Shown in pieces: positions 1 to 14,063 of a DNA stretch of 64,000 nucleotides. The stretch's first letter is position 1. Each line of letters starts with the position of its first letter. Under the pieces are notes generated by a model. That model saw only the letters and a list, made by a program, of their open reading frames with translations, was not told the DNA's origin and made no database searches. The translations under genes were made by a program, and so were the position numbers. Origin of the DNA: Keratinibaculum paraultunense (GTDB taxonomy: Bacteria > Bacillota > Clostridia > Tissierellales > Tepidimicrobiaceae); contig NZ_CP068564.1 in assembly GCF_016767175.1 (NCBI RefSeq), positions 1,674,001-1,738,000 of the forward strand, in the 5' to 3' direction.

Positions 1-2176
<2,176 letters not shown>

Positions 2177-2203
2177 TTAATCCACCCCCAATTTTAGGGA
2201 ATA

Positions 2204-3724
<1,521 letters not shown>

Positions 3725-4267
3725 CTATAATGATACGTTCTTTATAACTTTTTCCATTGATTCTAACTGCCCTTTTATGGTTCCATCTATGATTTTGTTT
3801 TCTATTCTTAGTAGTACTCCTCCTATTATATCTTTATCTACAACATTTCTTAAGTTTATTGTTTTATTCATTTTGTTGCCAAGTATTACTTTTAATCTAT
3901 CTTGTGCCTTTTTGTCCATAGGTACCGCTGTTATAGCAGTAACTTCTAAAATATTTTCATGTTCATTAAACAACTTTTTAAACTCATTAGATATACTCAT
4001 AAAATAGCTTTCACGTCTTTTATCTATTATGACATATAAAAAGTTTATCATCTCTTGACATACCATTTTCCCAAATACATTTGATACAAAATCCTTTTTT
4101 TCATTCTTTGAAATTTTTGGATGGGATAATATATCTTGAATTTGTGGCTCCATATCCAATGTATGAACTATAATTTCAAGATCCTTTTTAAATTCATCCA
4201 ATTTATTTAATTCCAAACCAGCTTCAAATAGAGCATAGGCATATCTATTACTTATTAATTTTGCCAT
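3725..4267 (-). CDS. atpH: F1Fo ATP synthase subunit delta
   Basis: Peripheral-stalk subunit (OSCP/delta family) that ties the b subunits to the top of F1; 180 residues, normal length. It begins MAKLISNRYAYALFEAG, typical of the N-terminal helical domain, and its C-terminal part carries the DKDIIGGVLLRIENKIIDGTI block conserved in the family. Its start overlaps the end of atpF by 13 bases, indicating translational coupling. Confidence 0.96.
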   Translation of the reverse strand: MAKLISNRYAYALFEAGLELNKLDEFKKDLEIIVHTLDMEPQIQDILSHPKISKNEKKDFVSNVFGKMVCQEMINFLYVIIDKRRESYFMSISNEFKKLFNEHENILEVTAITAVPMDKKAQDRLKVILGNKMNKTINLRNVVDKDIIGGVLLRIENKIIDGTIKGQLESMEKVIKNVSL

Positions 4268-4767
4268 TCTTTTGTACCTACCTCATCTACAAATTTGTTT
4301 ATTAAATCCTGTTGTTTTGCCATATCTATATTCTCTTTTATTACTTTTGATGCAATTAAAACTGCCATATCTCCTGCCTTCATCTGTACATCCAAAATAG
4401 CTTTTTCTTTTTCTACTTGTATTTCCTTTTTTGCCTTCTCTATTATATTATTTGCTTCTTCTTTTGCTTCAATTATAATGCTTTCTCTAACTTCTTCTCC
4501 TCGTTTTCTGCCTTGCTCTATTATCTCTTGAGATTCCTTCTTAGCTTCTAGTATTTTAGTTTCATATTCTTTTTTTAAAGCTAATGCTTCTTCCTTAGAG
4601 GCTTTTGCATCATCTATATTTTTTTGTATATTTTCACGTCTTTTTTCCAATGCTTCTGAAACTGGTTTATATAATAATTTCCCAAGTATAAGTAATAGCA
4701 CTAAGAATGCTAACAGGACTAAGATCATAGAAACGAAATCTGGTATGACTCTTACTTGTATATCCAT
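4255..4767 (-). CDS. atpF: F1Fo ATP synthase subunit b
   Basis: Membrane-anchored stator stalk. One N-terminal transmembrane helix (about residues 10-32) precedes the GKLLYKPVSEALEKRR block and a long charged coiled coil rich in Glu, Lys and Ala to residue ~150. The length of 170 residues is usual. A GGAGG site precedes the ATG. A GC-rich imperfect hairpin lies upstream, between atpE and this gene (4797-4822). Confidence 0.96.
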   Translation of the reverse strand: MDIQVRVIPDFVSMILVLLAFLVLLLILGKLLYKPVSEALEKRRENIQKNIDDAKASKEEALALKKEYETKILEAKKESQEIIEQGRKRGEEVRESIIIEAKEEANNIIEKAKKEIQVEKEKAILDVQMKAGDMAVLIASKVIKENIDMAKQQDLINKFVDEVGTKEWQN

Positions 4768-4830
4768 TATGAAACCTCCTTTTCATAAGGCTTTTTTAAA
4801 TTAGGAGCCCTGAGGGCCCCTTGGATGTAA

Positions 4831-5136
<306 letters not shown>

Positions 5137-5144
5137 TTAAAAGA

Positions 5145-5819
5145 TTAATCTAAATTTCCACCTATAAACACCATGGTTAACATGGTGAATATAAAACTTT
5201 GTAATACACCTGAAAATATATCAAAATAAGCATGAGGTAGTGGTGCAACTAATGGTGCAAAAAATCCTACTGCATTATAAATTAATGTCATAAGTAGTGT
5301 TCCAGCCATTACATTTCCAAACAAACGGAAAGATAGAGATACAGGATTAGCTATTTCACCTATAACATTAAGTGGTGTTAAAAGAGCTATAGGTTCAGTA
5401 AATCCTTTTAAATACCCTACAAAACCATTGTTCTTAAGCCCAAAGAATTGGGTTAATGTAAATGTTATTAAAGCCAATGTAAGGGTTACACTATAATCTG
5501 ATGTTGGTGGTGTAAAACCTATTAAACCAATTAAATTAGCAAATAACAAAAATGTCATGAGGGTAAATATATAGGGTCCAAAACTTTTTATATGCTTCTT
5601 ACCCATAGTATCTTTAACTAAATTGTTTATAATCTCTACATACATCTCAATCACATTTAAGAAATTTGAAGGCTTTTCATCTACCTTTAATTTTTTCACT
5701 TTACTATTTACAATTAAAGCAAATATAAATAATACAATAACTATGAGCCATACATTTACAACAGTTTCTGGTATGACAAATGTTTTCCCAAACATATTTA
5801 CTACAAACTCAATTGTCAA
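5145..5819 (-). CDS. atpB: F1Fo ATP synthase subunit a
   Basis: Integral membrane stator subunit that forms the ion half-channels against the c ring; 224 residues with five or six predicted helices. The essential arginine lies in SLSFRLFGNVMAGTLL (about residues 160-175). It is the first of the structural Fo genes here, following the two small membrane genes upstream, and is separated from atpE by 29 bases. Confidence 0.96.
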   Translation of the reverse strand: MTIEFVVNMFGKTFVIPETVVNVWLIVIVLFIFALIVNSKVKKLKVDEKPSNFLNVIEMYVEIINNLVKDTMGKKHIKSFGPYIFTLMTFLLFANLIGLIGFTPPTSDYSVTLTLALITFTLTQFFGLKNNGFVGYLKGFTEPIALLTPLNVIGEIANPVSLSFRLFGNVMAGTLLMTLIYNAVGFFAPLVAPLPHAYFDIFSGVLQSFIFTMLTMVFIGGNLD

Positions 5820-5888
5820 ATTTTTCTCAACCTCCTTTCAAATTCCCATAATTAATATTATAACAAATTTCTTAAAAGTGATTAAGCA

Positions 5889-6275
5889 TTATTTAAATTT
5901 ATTTTTAAGTTGATCAACAACTGCCATAGACAAAATAACAATTTTTATCATAAAAAGCCCTAAAACTATTGTCAAAATACTTAAATAATCAGCCAATACA
6001 CCTACAGTTAAAACTATTGCATATATAAGATATCTTATCATATATTGTTTTACTGAATATCCATATGCCTTTGATGGTTCCATAGTTACAGCTTTTTCTA
6101 TAGATTTTTCCATAAGTTTAAAGGTTAGTATATTAACACTTACTCCAAATATATATCCTAATACAAAGGGCTCTGGATTCTTTATTCCAATAATTATTAT
6201 TCCAATAATTATAAAACTTAGTATAATAGTTCGTTTTATTATAGTATCTACTATATTTTCGTCGTTAAACATCAT
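5889..6275 (-). CDS. ATP synthase subunit I-like membrane protein
   Basis: Small protein of 128 residues with four hydrophobic segments (about 12-32, 35-52, 72-92, 96-118), consistent with the AtpI/subunit I family that precedes atpB in many Firmicutes. Family members are implicated in c-ring assembly or ion supply. No catalytic motif is visible. Assignment rests on topology and on the position immediately upstream of atpB; sequence similarity in this family is weak. Confidence 0.75.
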   Translation of the reverse strand: MMFNDENIVDTIIKRTIILSFIIIGIIIIGIKNPEPFVLGYIFGVSVNILTFKLMEKSIEKAVTMEPSKAYGYSVKQYMIRYLIYAIVLTVGVLADYLSILTIVLGLFMIKIVILSMAVVDQLKNKFK

Positions 6276-6291
6276 CTCACTTCCTGTGATA

Positions 6292-6504
6292 TTACTTTTT
6301 ATCTATAAGCTTAAATAAATTTAAAAAACCAGCTCCTGCACCTATAAGTATAAATATCAATTTAAATATCATATCCTTATTAAGCTTCTTATCCAATAAA
6401 TCACCTAAATAAACACCCAATAATATAGGAGCTATAATAGATAAACCTACTTGAGTTATAAAAACTAAATTTTTGTACATATTTTTGTTTTTCTTCTTGC
6501 TCAA
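6292..6504 (-). CDS. AtpZ/AtpI-type small membrane protein
   Basis: Two-helix protein of 70 residues that fits the AtpZ/ATPase gene 1 family: the segment GVYLGDLLDKKL between the helices matches the conserved G.Y.G..LD pattern. The start is placed at TTG 6504 because TAGGAG lies eight bases upstream; a longer frame from ATG 6588 would add an implausible Tyr/Ile-rich stretch. It is probably the first gene of the ATP synthase operon. The AtpZ-AtpI pair has been linked to Mg2+ or c-ring assembly in other bacteria. Confidence 0.78.
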   Translation of the reverse strand: MSKKKNKNMYKNLVFITQVGLSIIAPILLGVYLGDLLDKKLNKDMIFKLIFILIGAGAGFLNLFKLIDKK

Positions 6505-6637
6505 ATTAAACACTCCTACAATGTAATATAAATACAATAACATATTATAAAAACATACATAAATATAAATATATATAATAACATACAATATTGCAAATAT
6601 TTTTTATGCCTGTTGCATTTTAAGCATAATTTTAATT

Positions 6638-7765
6638 TTATTTACTATACTTATAATTTTGGGATATTATATCTACAATTCTCTCTGATGCTTTCCCATC
6701 TCCATAGGGATTTACTGCATTAGCCATTTTATGGTATTCTTCTTCATTGGATAATAAAATATCTAATTCCCTATAAACATTATCATATTGAGTACCTACT
6801 AATTTTGCAGTACCTGCTTCTATTCCCTCAGGTCTTTCAGTCTCTTCCCTTATTACCAGTACTGGTTTTCCTAAGCTAGGGGCTTCCTCTTGAAGTCCTC
6901 CTGAATCTGTAACTACTAAATAGGATCTAGCCATTAGGTTTGTAAACGGTTCATAGTCCAAGGGTTCTATTATATGTACTCTCTCTTGATTATCAAATAC
7001 TCTATGTGCTATATCTCTAACTTTAGGATTTAAATGAATGGGAAATATCAATTCCACATCAGAATATTTGTTAACTATATCCCTTACAGCAGAAAATATA
7101 TCTTCCATAGGCTTTCCAATATTTTCCCTTCTATGGGAGGTTAAAAGTATCACCCTTTTATTTTTATAATCTATACTGTTTAATTTTGAATCTTTAAATT
7201 CATAGTCCTCTTTTACTACATAGTTAAGGGCATCTATAACAGTATTTCCTGTGATAAATATCCTATCATCAGGATAACCTTCCCTTAATAAATTTTGTCT
7301 ATTGTTCTCTGTAGGTGCGAAATGAAAATCAGTTAGAACACCTGTAAGTCTTCTATTAGCTTCTTCAGGGTAGGGGGAATATAGATTTCCTGATCGAAGT
7401 CCTGCTTCCACATGCCCTATTTTTACCTTTTGATAAAAAGCTGCCAAAGCTCCAGAAAACACCGTAGTGGTATCTCCTTGAACCAGTAATACATCAGGAT
7501 TTGTTTCTATTATTACCCTTTCTAATCCTTCCAATGCTCTTGTCGTTATTTCCGTTAAAGTTTGTCCTGGTTTAAATATATTTAAATCATAATCTGGCTC
7601 TATATCAAATATATTTAACACTTGATCTAACATCTCTCTGTGTTGAGCTGTTATACATATGATATTTTCAATCCCTTCAGTTTTCTCCATTACTTTTATT
7701 ATAGGAGCCATCTTAATTCCTTCAGGTCTTGTCCCAAATACAGTCAATACTTTAATATTGCTCAT
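6638..7765 (-). CDS. wecB: UDP-N-acetylglucosamine 2-epimerase (non-hydrolysing)
   Basis: Interconverts UDP-GlcNAc and UDP-ManNAc for wall polymer synthesis. At 375 residues it has the standard length. Visible family blocks are VFGTRPEGIKMAPI at the N-terminus, GHVEAGLRSGN, LLTSHRREN and DSGGLQEEAPSLGKPVL. It starts one base after the stop of tagO, so the two are translationally linked and probably supply the same teichoic acid or surface polysaccharide pathway. Confidence 0.96.
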   Translation of the reverse strand: MSNIKVLTVFGTRPEGIKMAPIIKVMEKTEGIENIICITAQHREMLDQVLNIFDIEPDYDLNIFKPGQTLTEITTRALEGLERVIIETNPDVLLVQGDTTTVFSGALAAFYQKVKIGHVEAGLRSGNLYSPYPEEANRRLTGVLTDFHFAPTENNRQNLLREGYPDDRIFITGNTVIDALNYVVKEDYEFKDSKLNSIDYKNKRVILLTSHRRENIGKPMEDIFSAVRDIVNKYSDVELIFPIHLNPKVRDIAHRVFDNQERVHIIEPLDYEPFTNLMARSYLVVTDSGGLQEEAPSLGKPVLVIREETERPEGIEAGTAKLVGTQYDNVYRELDILLSNEEEYHKMANAVNPYGDGKASERIVDIISQNYKYSK

Positions 7766-7766
7766 C

Positions 7767-8798
7767 TTATTCCTCCTTTTTAGAATTATAAAGTCCCATT
7801 TTTCCTGCTAATAATATTGTTATAATAAACACTACTATGGACATTATAACAGCCCTTTTACTATTGGTCTTAGCTATTAATCCTGCACATATTCCAAATA
7901 TGGCACTAATTCCATATAATATAAGCACAGTTTTTTTCTGAGAATATCCCATTTTAAGCAGTCTATGATGAAGATGCCCCTTGTCTGCTTCTGCTATTGA
8001 TTTACCATTTAATAATCTTCTAAATATGGCAAAGGTAGTATCAAATATAGGAACTCCTAAAATTATAATAGGAACTACTACTGCAATGGTAGCTACCGAT
8101 TTCATAACTCCTTCTATAGATAAACTTGCCAACATAAATCCTAAAAACAATGCCCCTGTATCACCCATAAATATACTAGCTGGGTTAAAATTATAAGGTA
8201 AAAATCCTAAACAACTGCCAGCTATTATGGAAGAAATTATCATTACCGGTACATAATTAAACTTTCCAGCTACAAACAAAAAGGATAAACTAGCTATCAT
8301 AGCTACTCCTGCAGCTAATCCATCTAATCCATCTATTAAATTTAATGTGTTGGTAATTCCTACTACCCAAAATATAGTTATGGGTATGGAAAAAACACCT
8401 AGTTCTATCAATTTAGTAGTTTTGGTGAATGGATTAGTTATTGCATCTATTTTAACATCTCCAATAATCAATACAATAGCTGCCACTATTTGAAATACCA
8501 ATTTCATCTTAGGACTTAAATCCTTTATATCATCTATTATTCCTGAAACACATATAATACTTCCTCCAATTAAAATAGAGATGAGAGTCTTATTTAAGGG
8601 AAGGAATATCAGCGAAGTGATAATAACCGATATATATATAGCTAAGCCTCCCATTAAAGGCATAGGCTTTTTATGTACTCTTCTTTCATCTTTAGGAACA
8701 TCCATTGCACCAAGTTTTACTGCTATTTTTTTGACTACTGGAGTCATGGATAATGATAAAGCTAATGATATAATAAATGGCATAATAATATACTCCAT
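7767..8798 (-). CDS. tagO: Undecaprenyl-phosphate N-acetylglucosaminyl 1-phosphate transferase (TagO/WecA family)
   Basis: Polytopic membrane enzyme of 343 residues that loads GlcNAc-1-phosphate onto undecaprenyl phosphate. About ten hydrophobic segments are present. Diagnostic motifs are GGLAIY (near residue 50), GIIDDIKDLSPKMKL (Mg2+-binding Asp pair), NLIDGLDGLAAG, FMGDTGALFLG and the ADKGHLHHRLL loop typical of the WecA/TagO branch as opposed to MraY. It is paired with wecB immediately downstream. Confidence 0.95.
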   Translation of the reverse strand: MEYIIMPFIISLALSLSMTPVVKKIAVKLGAMDVPKDERRVHKKPMPLMGGLAIYISVIITSLIFLPLNKTLISILIGGSIICVSGIIDDIKDLSPKMKLVFQIVAAIVLIIGDVKIDAITNPFTKTTKLIELGVFSIPITIFWVVGITNTLNLIDGLDGLAAGVAMIASLSFLFVAGKFNYVPVMIISSIIAGSCLGFLPYNFNPASIFMGDTGALFLGFMLASLSIEGVMKSVATIAVVVPIIILGVPIFDTTFAIFRRLLNGKSIAEADKGHLHHRLLKMGYSQKKTVLILYGISAIFGICAGLIAKTNSKRAVIMSIVVFIITILLAGKMGLYNSKKEE

Positions 8799-8873
8799 TC
8801 TATTTCGCTCCTTTTATAGTATTCTTATAAAATTTTATATTAGAATAGCGAATAAGTCAATAATTTATGAATA

Positions 8874-8902
8874 CTAAAAATAGAGCGACCTATAGCCGCC
8901 CT
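8874..8902 (-). terminator. Intrinsic terminator after upp
   Basis: On the minus strand GGCGGCTATAGGTCGC forms a stem with one G-T wobble and is followed by TATTTTTAG. It begins four bases after the upp stop and separates upp from tagO. Confidence 0.75.
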
Positions 8903-8905
8903 AAT

Positions 8906-9580
<675 letters not shown>

Positions 9581-9627
9581 TTATTCTATTTCAATTGTTT
9601 CTACATCCTGTGTGATTATATCATAAA

Positions 9628-10065
9628 TTAAGATTCTATATTAGAAATTTTATTTATTCTTCTTTCATGCCTTCCCCCTTGAAATTCTGCCTTTAGCCAA
9701 GTGGACACTATTTCAAGGGCTAAATCCTTTCCTATAACTCTTCCGCCTAATGCTAAAATGTTTGCATCATTATGTTCTCTGCTCATTCTTGCTGAGTAAG
9801 TATCGCTACATAAAGCACATCTAATTCCAGCTACTTTATTACATGTGATAGATATTCCTATTCCAGTGCCACATATGGCTATACCTCTATCTACTTCTCC
9901 TGATACTACTCCTTTAGCTAATTTAAGACCATAATCAGGATAATCAACTGAATCTAGAGAATTAGTGCCATAATCTATATACTCAATGTTTTTTTTATCC
10001 AAATATTCCTTTATATACTCTTTAAGTTCATAACCCCCATGATCACTACTTATGCCTATTTTCAT
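9628..10065 (-). CDS. rpiB: Ribose-5-phosphate isomerase B
   Basis: Pentose phosphate enzyme interconverting ribose 5-phosphate and ribulose 5-phosphate; 145 residues. It has the SSDHGGYELK N-terminus, the catalytic cysteine in ICGTGIGISI and the SREHNDANILALGGR segment. The start overlaps the end of the phosphatase gene upstream by 20 bases, a common clostridial arrangement. Confidence 0.96.
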   Translation of the reverse strand: MKIGISSDHGGYELKEYIKEYLDKKNIEYIDYGTNSLDSVDYPDYGLKLAKGVVSGEVDRGIAICGTGIGISITCNKVAGIRCALCSDTYSARMSREHNDANILALGGRVIGKDLALEIVSTWLKAEFQGGRHERRINKISNIES

Positions 10066-10513
10066 TGGTAAATCCTCCCTTTTTTATTATTTCTTCTAAT
10101 GCCTTTTTAATATCCTCCTTGGTCTTTCTATATACATCTACACTTTTCCCAAAGGGATCTAATACATCCTCTTCTATTCCATAGGCATATTCCTTCAATG
10201 TAAATACCTTTCCTTTTAAAAAATCATATTTAGAAAGCAGTGTTTCCTTATGAGATTTAGTCATAGTAAGAATTAAATCTGCATCTTCAACCAAATCTTC
10301 ATAAATTATATTAGCTTTATGATTACTTATATCTATACCTTCTTCTTTTAATACCTCTACAGCTTCCTCTGAGGCTCTTTGACCATCTAATGTAAATATT
10401 CCTGCTGATTTTACCTCTAAATTTAAGCCTTTTTTCTTAGCCATATCATCCAATAGACCTTGAGCCATTGGACTTCTACATGTATTACCAGTACAAACAA
10501 AAAGTATATTCAT
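10046..10513 (-). CDS. ywlE: Low-molecular-weight protein (arginine or tyrosine) phosphatase
   Basis: Family I low-molecular-weight phosphatase, 155 residues. The P-loop CTGNTCR (CX5R) is at residues 7-13 and the general-acid aspartate is in LDPFG near residue 118. The Thr after the Gly in the loop, together with its place between sua5 and rpiB, fits the YwlE arginine phosphatase branch rather than classical tyrosine phosphatases; this substrate choice is an inference. Confidence 0.9.
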   Translation of the reverse strand: MNILFVCTGNTCRSPMAQGLLDDMAKKKGLNLEVKSAGIFTLDGQRASEEAVEVLKEEGIDISNHKANIIYEDLVEDADLILTMTKSHKETLLSKYDFLKGKVFTLKEYAYGIEEDVLDPFGKSVDVYRKTKEDIKKALEEIIKKGGFTNENRHK

Positions 10514-10523
10514 ATCTCTCTCC

Positions 10524-11582
10524 TCATACCCTTATAATATTTCCCCCAGCAGCTTTTTTCATCCTATTCATAATAGCCTTACCTATCCCTTGAGAGTCTA
10601 CACCTTCTGCTAATATTATATCCACCCCTTTTTCATCAAATTTCCTCAAGGTACTAAATAAATTTCTAGCTATAGCCTCTTTGTTCTTTCTAGTGCCTAA
10701 AGACAATATAATACCTTTATTATACTTAGATTTAGTTTCGTCTGTAGCCATAATTCCTACTTTTTTCCCTAATTCTATATATTTATTGGCATATTCATCT
10801 ATTGCATTAACTATATTATCTAAATTGCCTATAAATAAGTACATTTCTCCCTTTGGTGCATAATGTTTATATTTTTGTCCTGGAGATTTAGGCACAATAT
10901 TTTCATCATCCTTTATAATACTTAAATCCTCCTCTACATAAGGAAGTATCTCTCTCAATTGTTCTAATGTTACCCCACCTGGTCTAAGTATTAAAGGTTT
11001 ATCTCCTGACATATCTAGTACTGTAGATTCTACTCCTATGCCTGTTTTTCCTCCATCTATTATCATATGGATTTTCCCATATAAATCCTCTTTCACATGA
11101 CTTGCTAATGTAGGACTAGGCTTTCCAGAAGTATTAGCACTAGGAGCAGCTATAGGCACATCACTAGCTTTAATTAATGCTAAAGCTACTGGGTGATTGG
11201 GCATCCTTATAGCCACTGTATCCAATCCTGCAGTAATACAATCAGGAACCAATTTACTTCTTTTAAACAATAAAGTTAGTGGTCCTGGCCAAAATTTTTC
11301 CATCAATTCTTCAGCTTCTTTGGAAATAAATTCTACCAATGGAGACACTTGATCTTTTTCTGCTACATGAAGTATCAAAGGATTATCCTGAGGTCGTCCT
11401 TTTGCTATAAATATTTTTTTAACTGCTTTTTCATCTAATCCATTGGCTCCTAATCCATATACAGTCTCCGTTGGAAAGGCCACTAAACCACCAGATTTAA
11501 TTATATCAGCTCCTTTTTTTATTAAAGCTTTTTCTGGATTCTGTTTATTTACTTTGATTATAATAGTTTCTATCTTGTCCAT
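10524..11582 (-). CDS. sua5: L-threonylcarbamoyladenylate synthase (Sua5 type)
   Basis: Makes threonylcarbamoyl-AMP from threonine, bicarbonate and ATP for the t6A modification of tRNA position 37. The 352-residue protein has the YrdC-like catalytic domain (about 15-205; FPTETVYGLG, KGRPQDNPL, APSANTSGKPSPT) and the extra C-terminal Sua5 domain (about 235-350) that separates it from the short TsaC form. It is adjacent to ywlE and rpiB, as in many Firmicutes. Confidence 0.96.
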   Translation of the reverse strand: MDKIETIIIKVNKQNPEKALIKKGADIIKSGGLVAFPTETVYGLGANGLDEKAVKKIFIAKGRPQDNPLILHVAEKDQVSPLVEFISKEAEELMEKFWPGPLTLLFKRSKLVPDCITAGLDTVAIRMPNHPVALALIKASDVPIAAPSANTSGKPSPTLASHVKEDLYGKIHMIIDGGKTGIGVESTVLDMSGDKPLILRPGGVTLEQLREILPYVEEDLSIIKDDENIVPKSPGQKYKHYAPKGEMYLFIGNLDNIVNAIDEYANKYIELGKKVGIMATDETKSKYNKGIILSLGTRKNKEAIARNLFSTLRKFDEKGVDIILAEGVDSQGIGKAIMNRMKKAAGGNIIRV

Positions 11583-11642
11583 AATTATCCTTCTTTTCTA
11601 CTTTTATTTTCTCCTTATTATTATACATTACTTTGACTGTTT

Positions 11643-12353
11643 TTAAAAATATAATATCATTCCCACAATAAACCCCAATACAAATCCTATAGAGGAACCT
11701 CTCCCCTTGTGATAACTTTTTGCATTGGGTATTATTTCATCACATATTATATAAAGCATAGTACCTCCTGCAAAAGCTAAACAAATAGAAATAAGCATAT
11801 TGGAAAACATTCCCACCCAAGCCCCTATAAAAGCTCCTATCCCTGTAGGAATTCCAATAAGCATGGTATATAGCATAAGTTTATTAGGAGTAACTTTGTT
11901 TATCTTAAGAGGAATAGCTAGTGCTAATCCTTCTGGTATATTATGTAAAAGCATTGCAACGGAAAGCATTGGTGCTAAATCTGACATAGTTAGAAAACTA
12001 GAACCTAATGCTAGTCCTTCTGGAAAATTATGAACCGCTATACTTATAGCTAAAATAAAACTAGATTTCATATTAGGGCTTTTAAATAACCTATTTATAT
12101 TATTTTCAACCAATATTATAAGCCCTATACCTAACGCTATTCCCAATATGCTAAAATACAATCCTCCTAAAATAAATGATTCAGGCAGTAGATGAAATGT
12201 TACTATAAATAACATGAATCCACCAGTTAATCCTAATAAAAAACTTAATACTCTATGGCTTTCCTTTATAAATACAGAGATTAAACCTCCTATACCTGTT
12301 CCTACCATGCCTACAATAATTCCACACATTGTTATAATTCCTATCTCTTTCAT
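11643..12353 (-). CDS. ZIP family metal transporter
   Basis: Divalent metal (typically zinc) importer or permease of 236 residues with about eight hydrophobic helices. The metal-site helices carry the family motifs HNFPEGLALG and HNIPEGLALA. Its length and the short variable loop fit the bacterial ZupT/GufA-like group. It stands between prfA and sua5 on the same strand, with a terminator separating it from prfA. Confidence 0.9.
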   Translation of the reverse strand: MKEIGIITMCGIIVGMVGTGIGGLISVFIKESHRVLSFLLGLTGGFMLFIVTFHLLPESFILGGLYFSILGIALGIGLIILVENNINRLFKSPNMKSSFILAISIAVHNFPEGLALGSSFLTMSDLAPMLSVAMLLHNIPEGLALAIPLKINKVTPNKLMLYTMLIGIPTGIGAFIGAWVGMFSNMLISICLAFAGGTMLYIICDEIIPNAKSYHKGRGSSIGFVLGFIVGMILYF

Positions 12354-12414
12354 ATCCTCACCCTTTCTAATTTATTATTATTCCAAGGGTGAAGATATAA
12401 GAACTAGCATGAAA

Positions 12415-12440
12415 TAAGACAAGGAAATTATCCTTGCCTT
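12415..12440 (-). terminator. Hairpin after prfA
   Basis: GGCAAGGA-TAAT-TTCCTTGTC begins eight bases beyond the prfA stop on the minus strand; the following T-rich stretch is short (TTATTTC), so termination may be partial. The other strand has a TTTT tract after the same stem. Confidence 0.6.
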
Positions 12441-12445
12441 TTATA

Positions 12446-13513
12446 TTAACCTACTTGTTTTAGTTTTTCAGCTTGATCAACAGTTATTAAAGCGTCTATT
12501 ATTTCATCCAAATCTCCGTCTAAGAAATTTTCCAATCTATGAATTGTTTTATTAATTCTGTGATCTGTAACTCTCCCTTGAGGGAAATTATAAGTTCTAA
12601 TTCTTTCAGATCTATCTCCAGTTCCTACTTGAGATCTTCTTGCCTCGGCTATTTCATCATGTTGTTCACTTAATACTTTGTCATATAATCTAGTTTTTAA
12701 TATCTTCATTGCCTTATCCTTATTTTTATGTTGTGATTTTTCGTCTTGGCAAGATACCACTATCCCTGTAGGAATATGAGTTATCCTTACAGCAGAGTCA
12801 GTGGTATTTACATGCTGCCCACCTTTTCCTGAGGAACGGAATACATCTATCCTTAAATCATTAGGATTTATCTCTATGTCTATATCTTCTGCTTCAGGCA
12901 ATACTGCTACTGTAGCTGTAGAAGTGTGAATTCTACCTCCAGATTCAGTAGTAGGCACTCTTTGAACCCTATGAACTCCTGATTCATATTTTAATCTACT
13001 ATAAGCACCTTTACCCTTTATCATAAATATAACTTCTTTAAATCCTCCCACTTCCTGTTCATTACTACTCATAATCTCTATTTTCCAACCTCGTTTTTCT
13101 GCATACATGCTATACATTCTAAATAAATCTCCTGCAAATAATCCTGCTTCATCTCCTCCTGCACCAGCTCGTATTTCAACTATAACATTCTTCTCATCAT
13201 TTGGATCTTTAGGTATAAGGAGTACCTTAAGTTCTTCTTCTAATTTTAATGTAGTTTCTTCTAATTCTGATATTTCATTTTTTAAAAGTTCTTTCATCTC
13301 ATCATCTGCAGTTTCCTGTAGCATCTCCTTATCCTCTTTAAGGATCTTTTGTGCCTTTGTATATTCTCTATACTTAAATACTATAGGTTCTATTTCTGCA
13401 TGTTCTTTTACCAATCTCTGCCATTCTTCTGTATTTTCTATTATTTTGGGATTTATTATCTTAAGACTTAATTCCTTATATTTATTTTCTAAAAAAGATA
13501 ATTTTTCTAACAT
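12446..13513 (-). CDS. prfA: Peptide chain release factor 1
   Basis: Class I release factor reading UAA and UAG; 355 residues from ATG 13513, which sits behind AAAGGAGG; an upstream in-frame ATG overlaps that site. The GGQ peptidyl-tRNA hydrolysis motif is in [17 protein letters not shown] near residue 230, and the PxT-type stop-codon recognition loop reads VPTTESGG. Its methyltransferase prmC is three genes upstream on the same strand. Confidence 0.97.
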   Translation of the reverse strand: MLEKLSFLENKYKELSLKIINPKIIENTEEWQRLVKEHAEIEPIVFKYREYTKAQKILKEDKEMLQETADDEMKELLKNEISELEETTLKLEEELKVLLIPKDPNDEKNVIVEIRAGAGGDEAGLFAGDLFRMYSMYAEKRGWKIEIMSSNEQEVGGFKEVIFMIKGKGAYSRLKYESGVHRVQRVPTTESGGRIHTSTATVAVLPEAEDIDIEINPNDLRIDVFRSSGKGGQHVNTTDSAVRITHIPTGIVVSCQDEKSQHKNKDKAMKILKTRLYDKVLSEQHDEIAEARRSQVGTGDRSERIRTYNFPQGRVTDHRINKTIHRLENFLDGDLDEIIDALITVDQAEKLKQVG

Positions 13514-13541
13514 CCATATGCCTCCTTTCATCGTCTAATAA

Positions 13542-14063
13542 TTAATATATTATCATACCCACTATACCAGCAGCAACTATTGCAATAATAGGATGCAAAT
13601 TTTTAAATGAAACTAAACAAAATATTACAATTCCTATAATTAATCCTTTTATATCTATTATAGCATCTCTAAACACAGTTAAAGCTGCAGCAGTTACCAA
13701 ACCTAATACTACTGGTCTTATTCCTCTAAAAGCATAATCCACATATGGAGATTTTCTAAATTTTGATAAGAAATGAGCTATTATAAGAATTATAATAACT
13801 GATGGTAGCACCACTCCCACTGTAGCTGCAATTGATCCTAATACTCCTGCCACCTTATATCCTACAAAAGTAGCAGAATTTACAGCTACTGGTCCTGGAG
13901 TCATCTCCACTATTGCTAATATATCTATAAATTCTTTTACTGTAAACCATCCATGAACCTCTATTATTTCTTTTTTTATCAATGGTAGCATTGCATACCC
14001 GCCACCAAATGTAAAAGCACCAATTTTGAAAAATGATAAAAATAATTTTAATATATTATTCAT
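13542..14063 (-). CDS. Chromate transporter family protein, half 2
   Basis: Single-domain CHR (ChrA) protein of 173 residues with about six helices. The FGGGYAMLPLI motif follows the first helix and EMTPGPVAVNSATFVGY is the second family motif. Short CHR proteins work as pairs. This one overlaps the preceding paralogue by four bases (ATGA), so a heterodimer is likely. The natural substrate is unknown; chromate is only the name-giving substrate. Confidence 0.9.
   Translation of the reverse strand: MNNILKLFLSFFKIGAFTFGGGYAMLPLIKKEIIEVHGWFTVKEFIDILAIVEMTPGPVAVNSATFVGYKVAGVLGSIAATVGVVLPSVIIILIIAHFLSKFRKSPYVDYAFRGIRPVVLGLVTAAALTVFRDAIIDIKGLIIGIVIFCLVSFKNLHPIIAIVAAGIVGMIIY

Noticed and set aside
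4797-4822. Terminator between atpE and atpF
   Set aside because: The GC-rich stem has a mismatch and no T-run; a stop here would silence most of the operon. At most it modulates subunit ratios.
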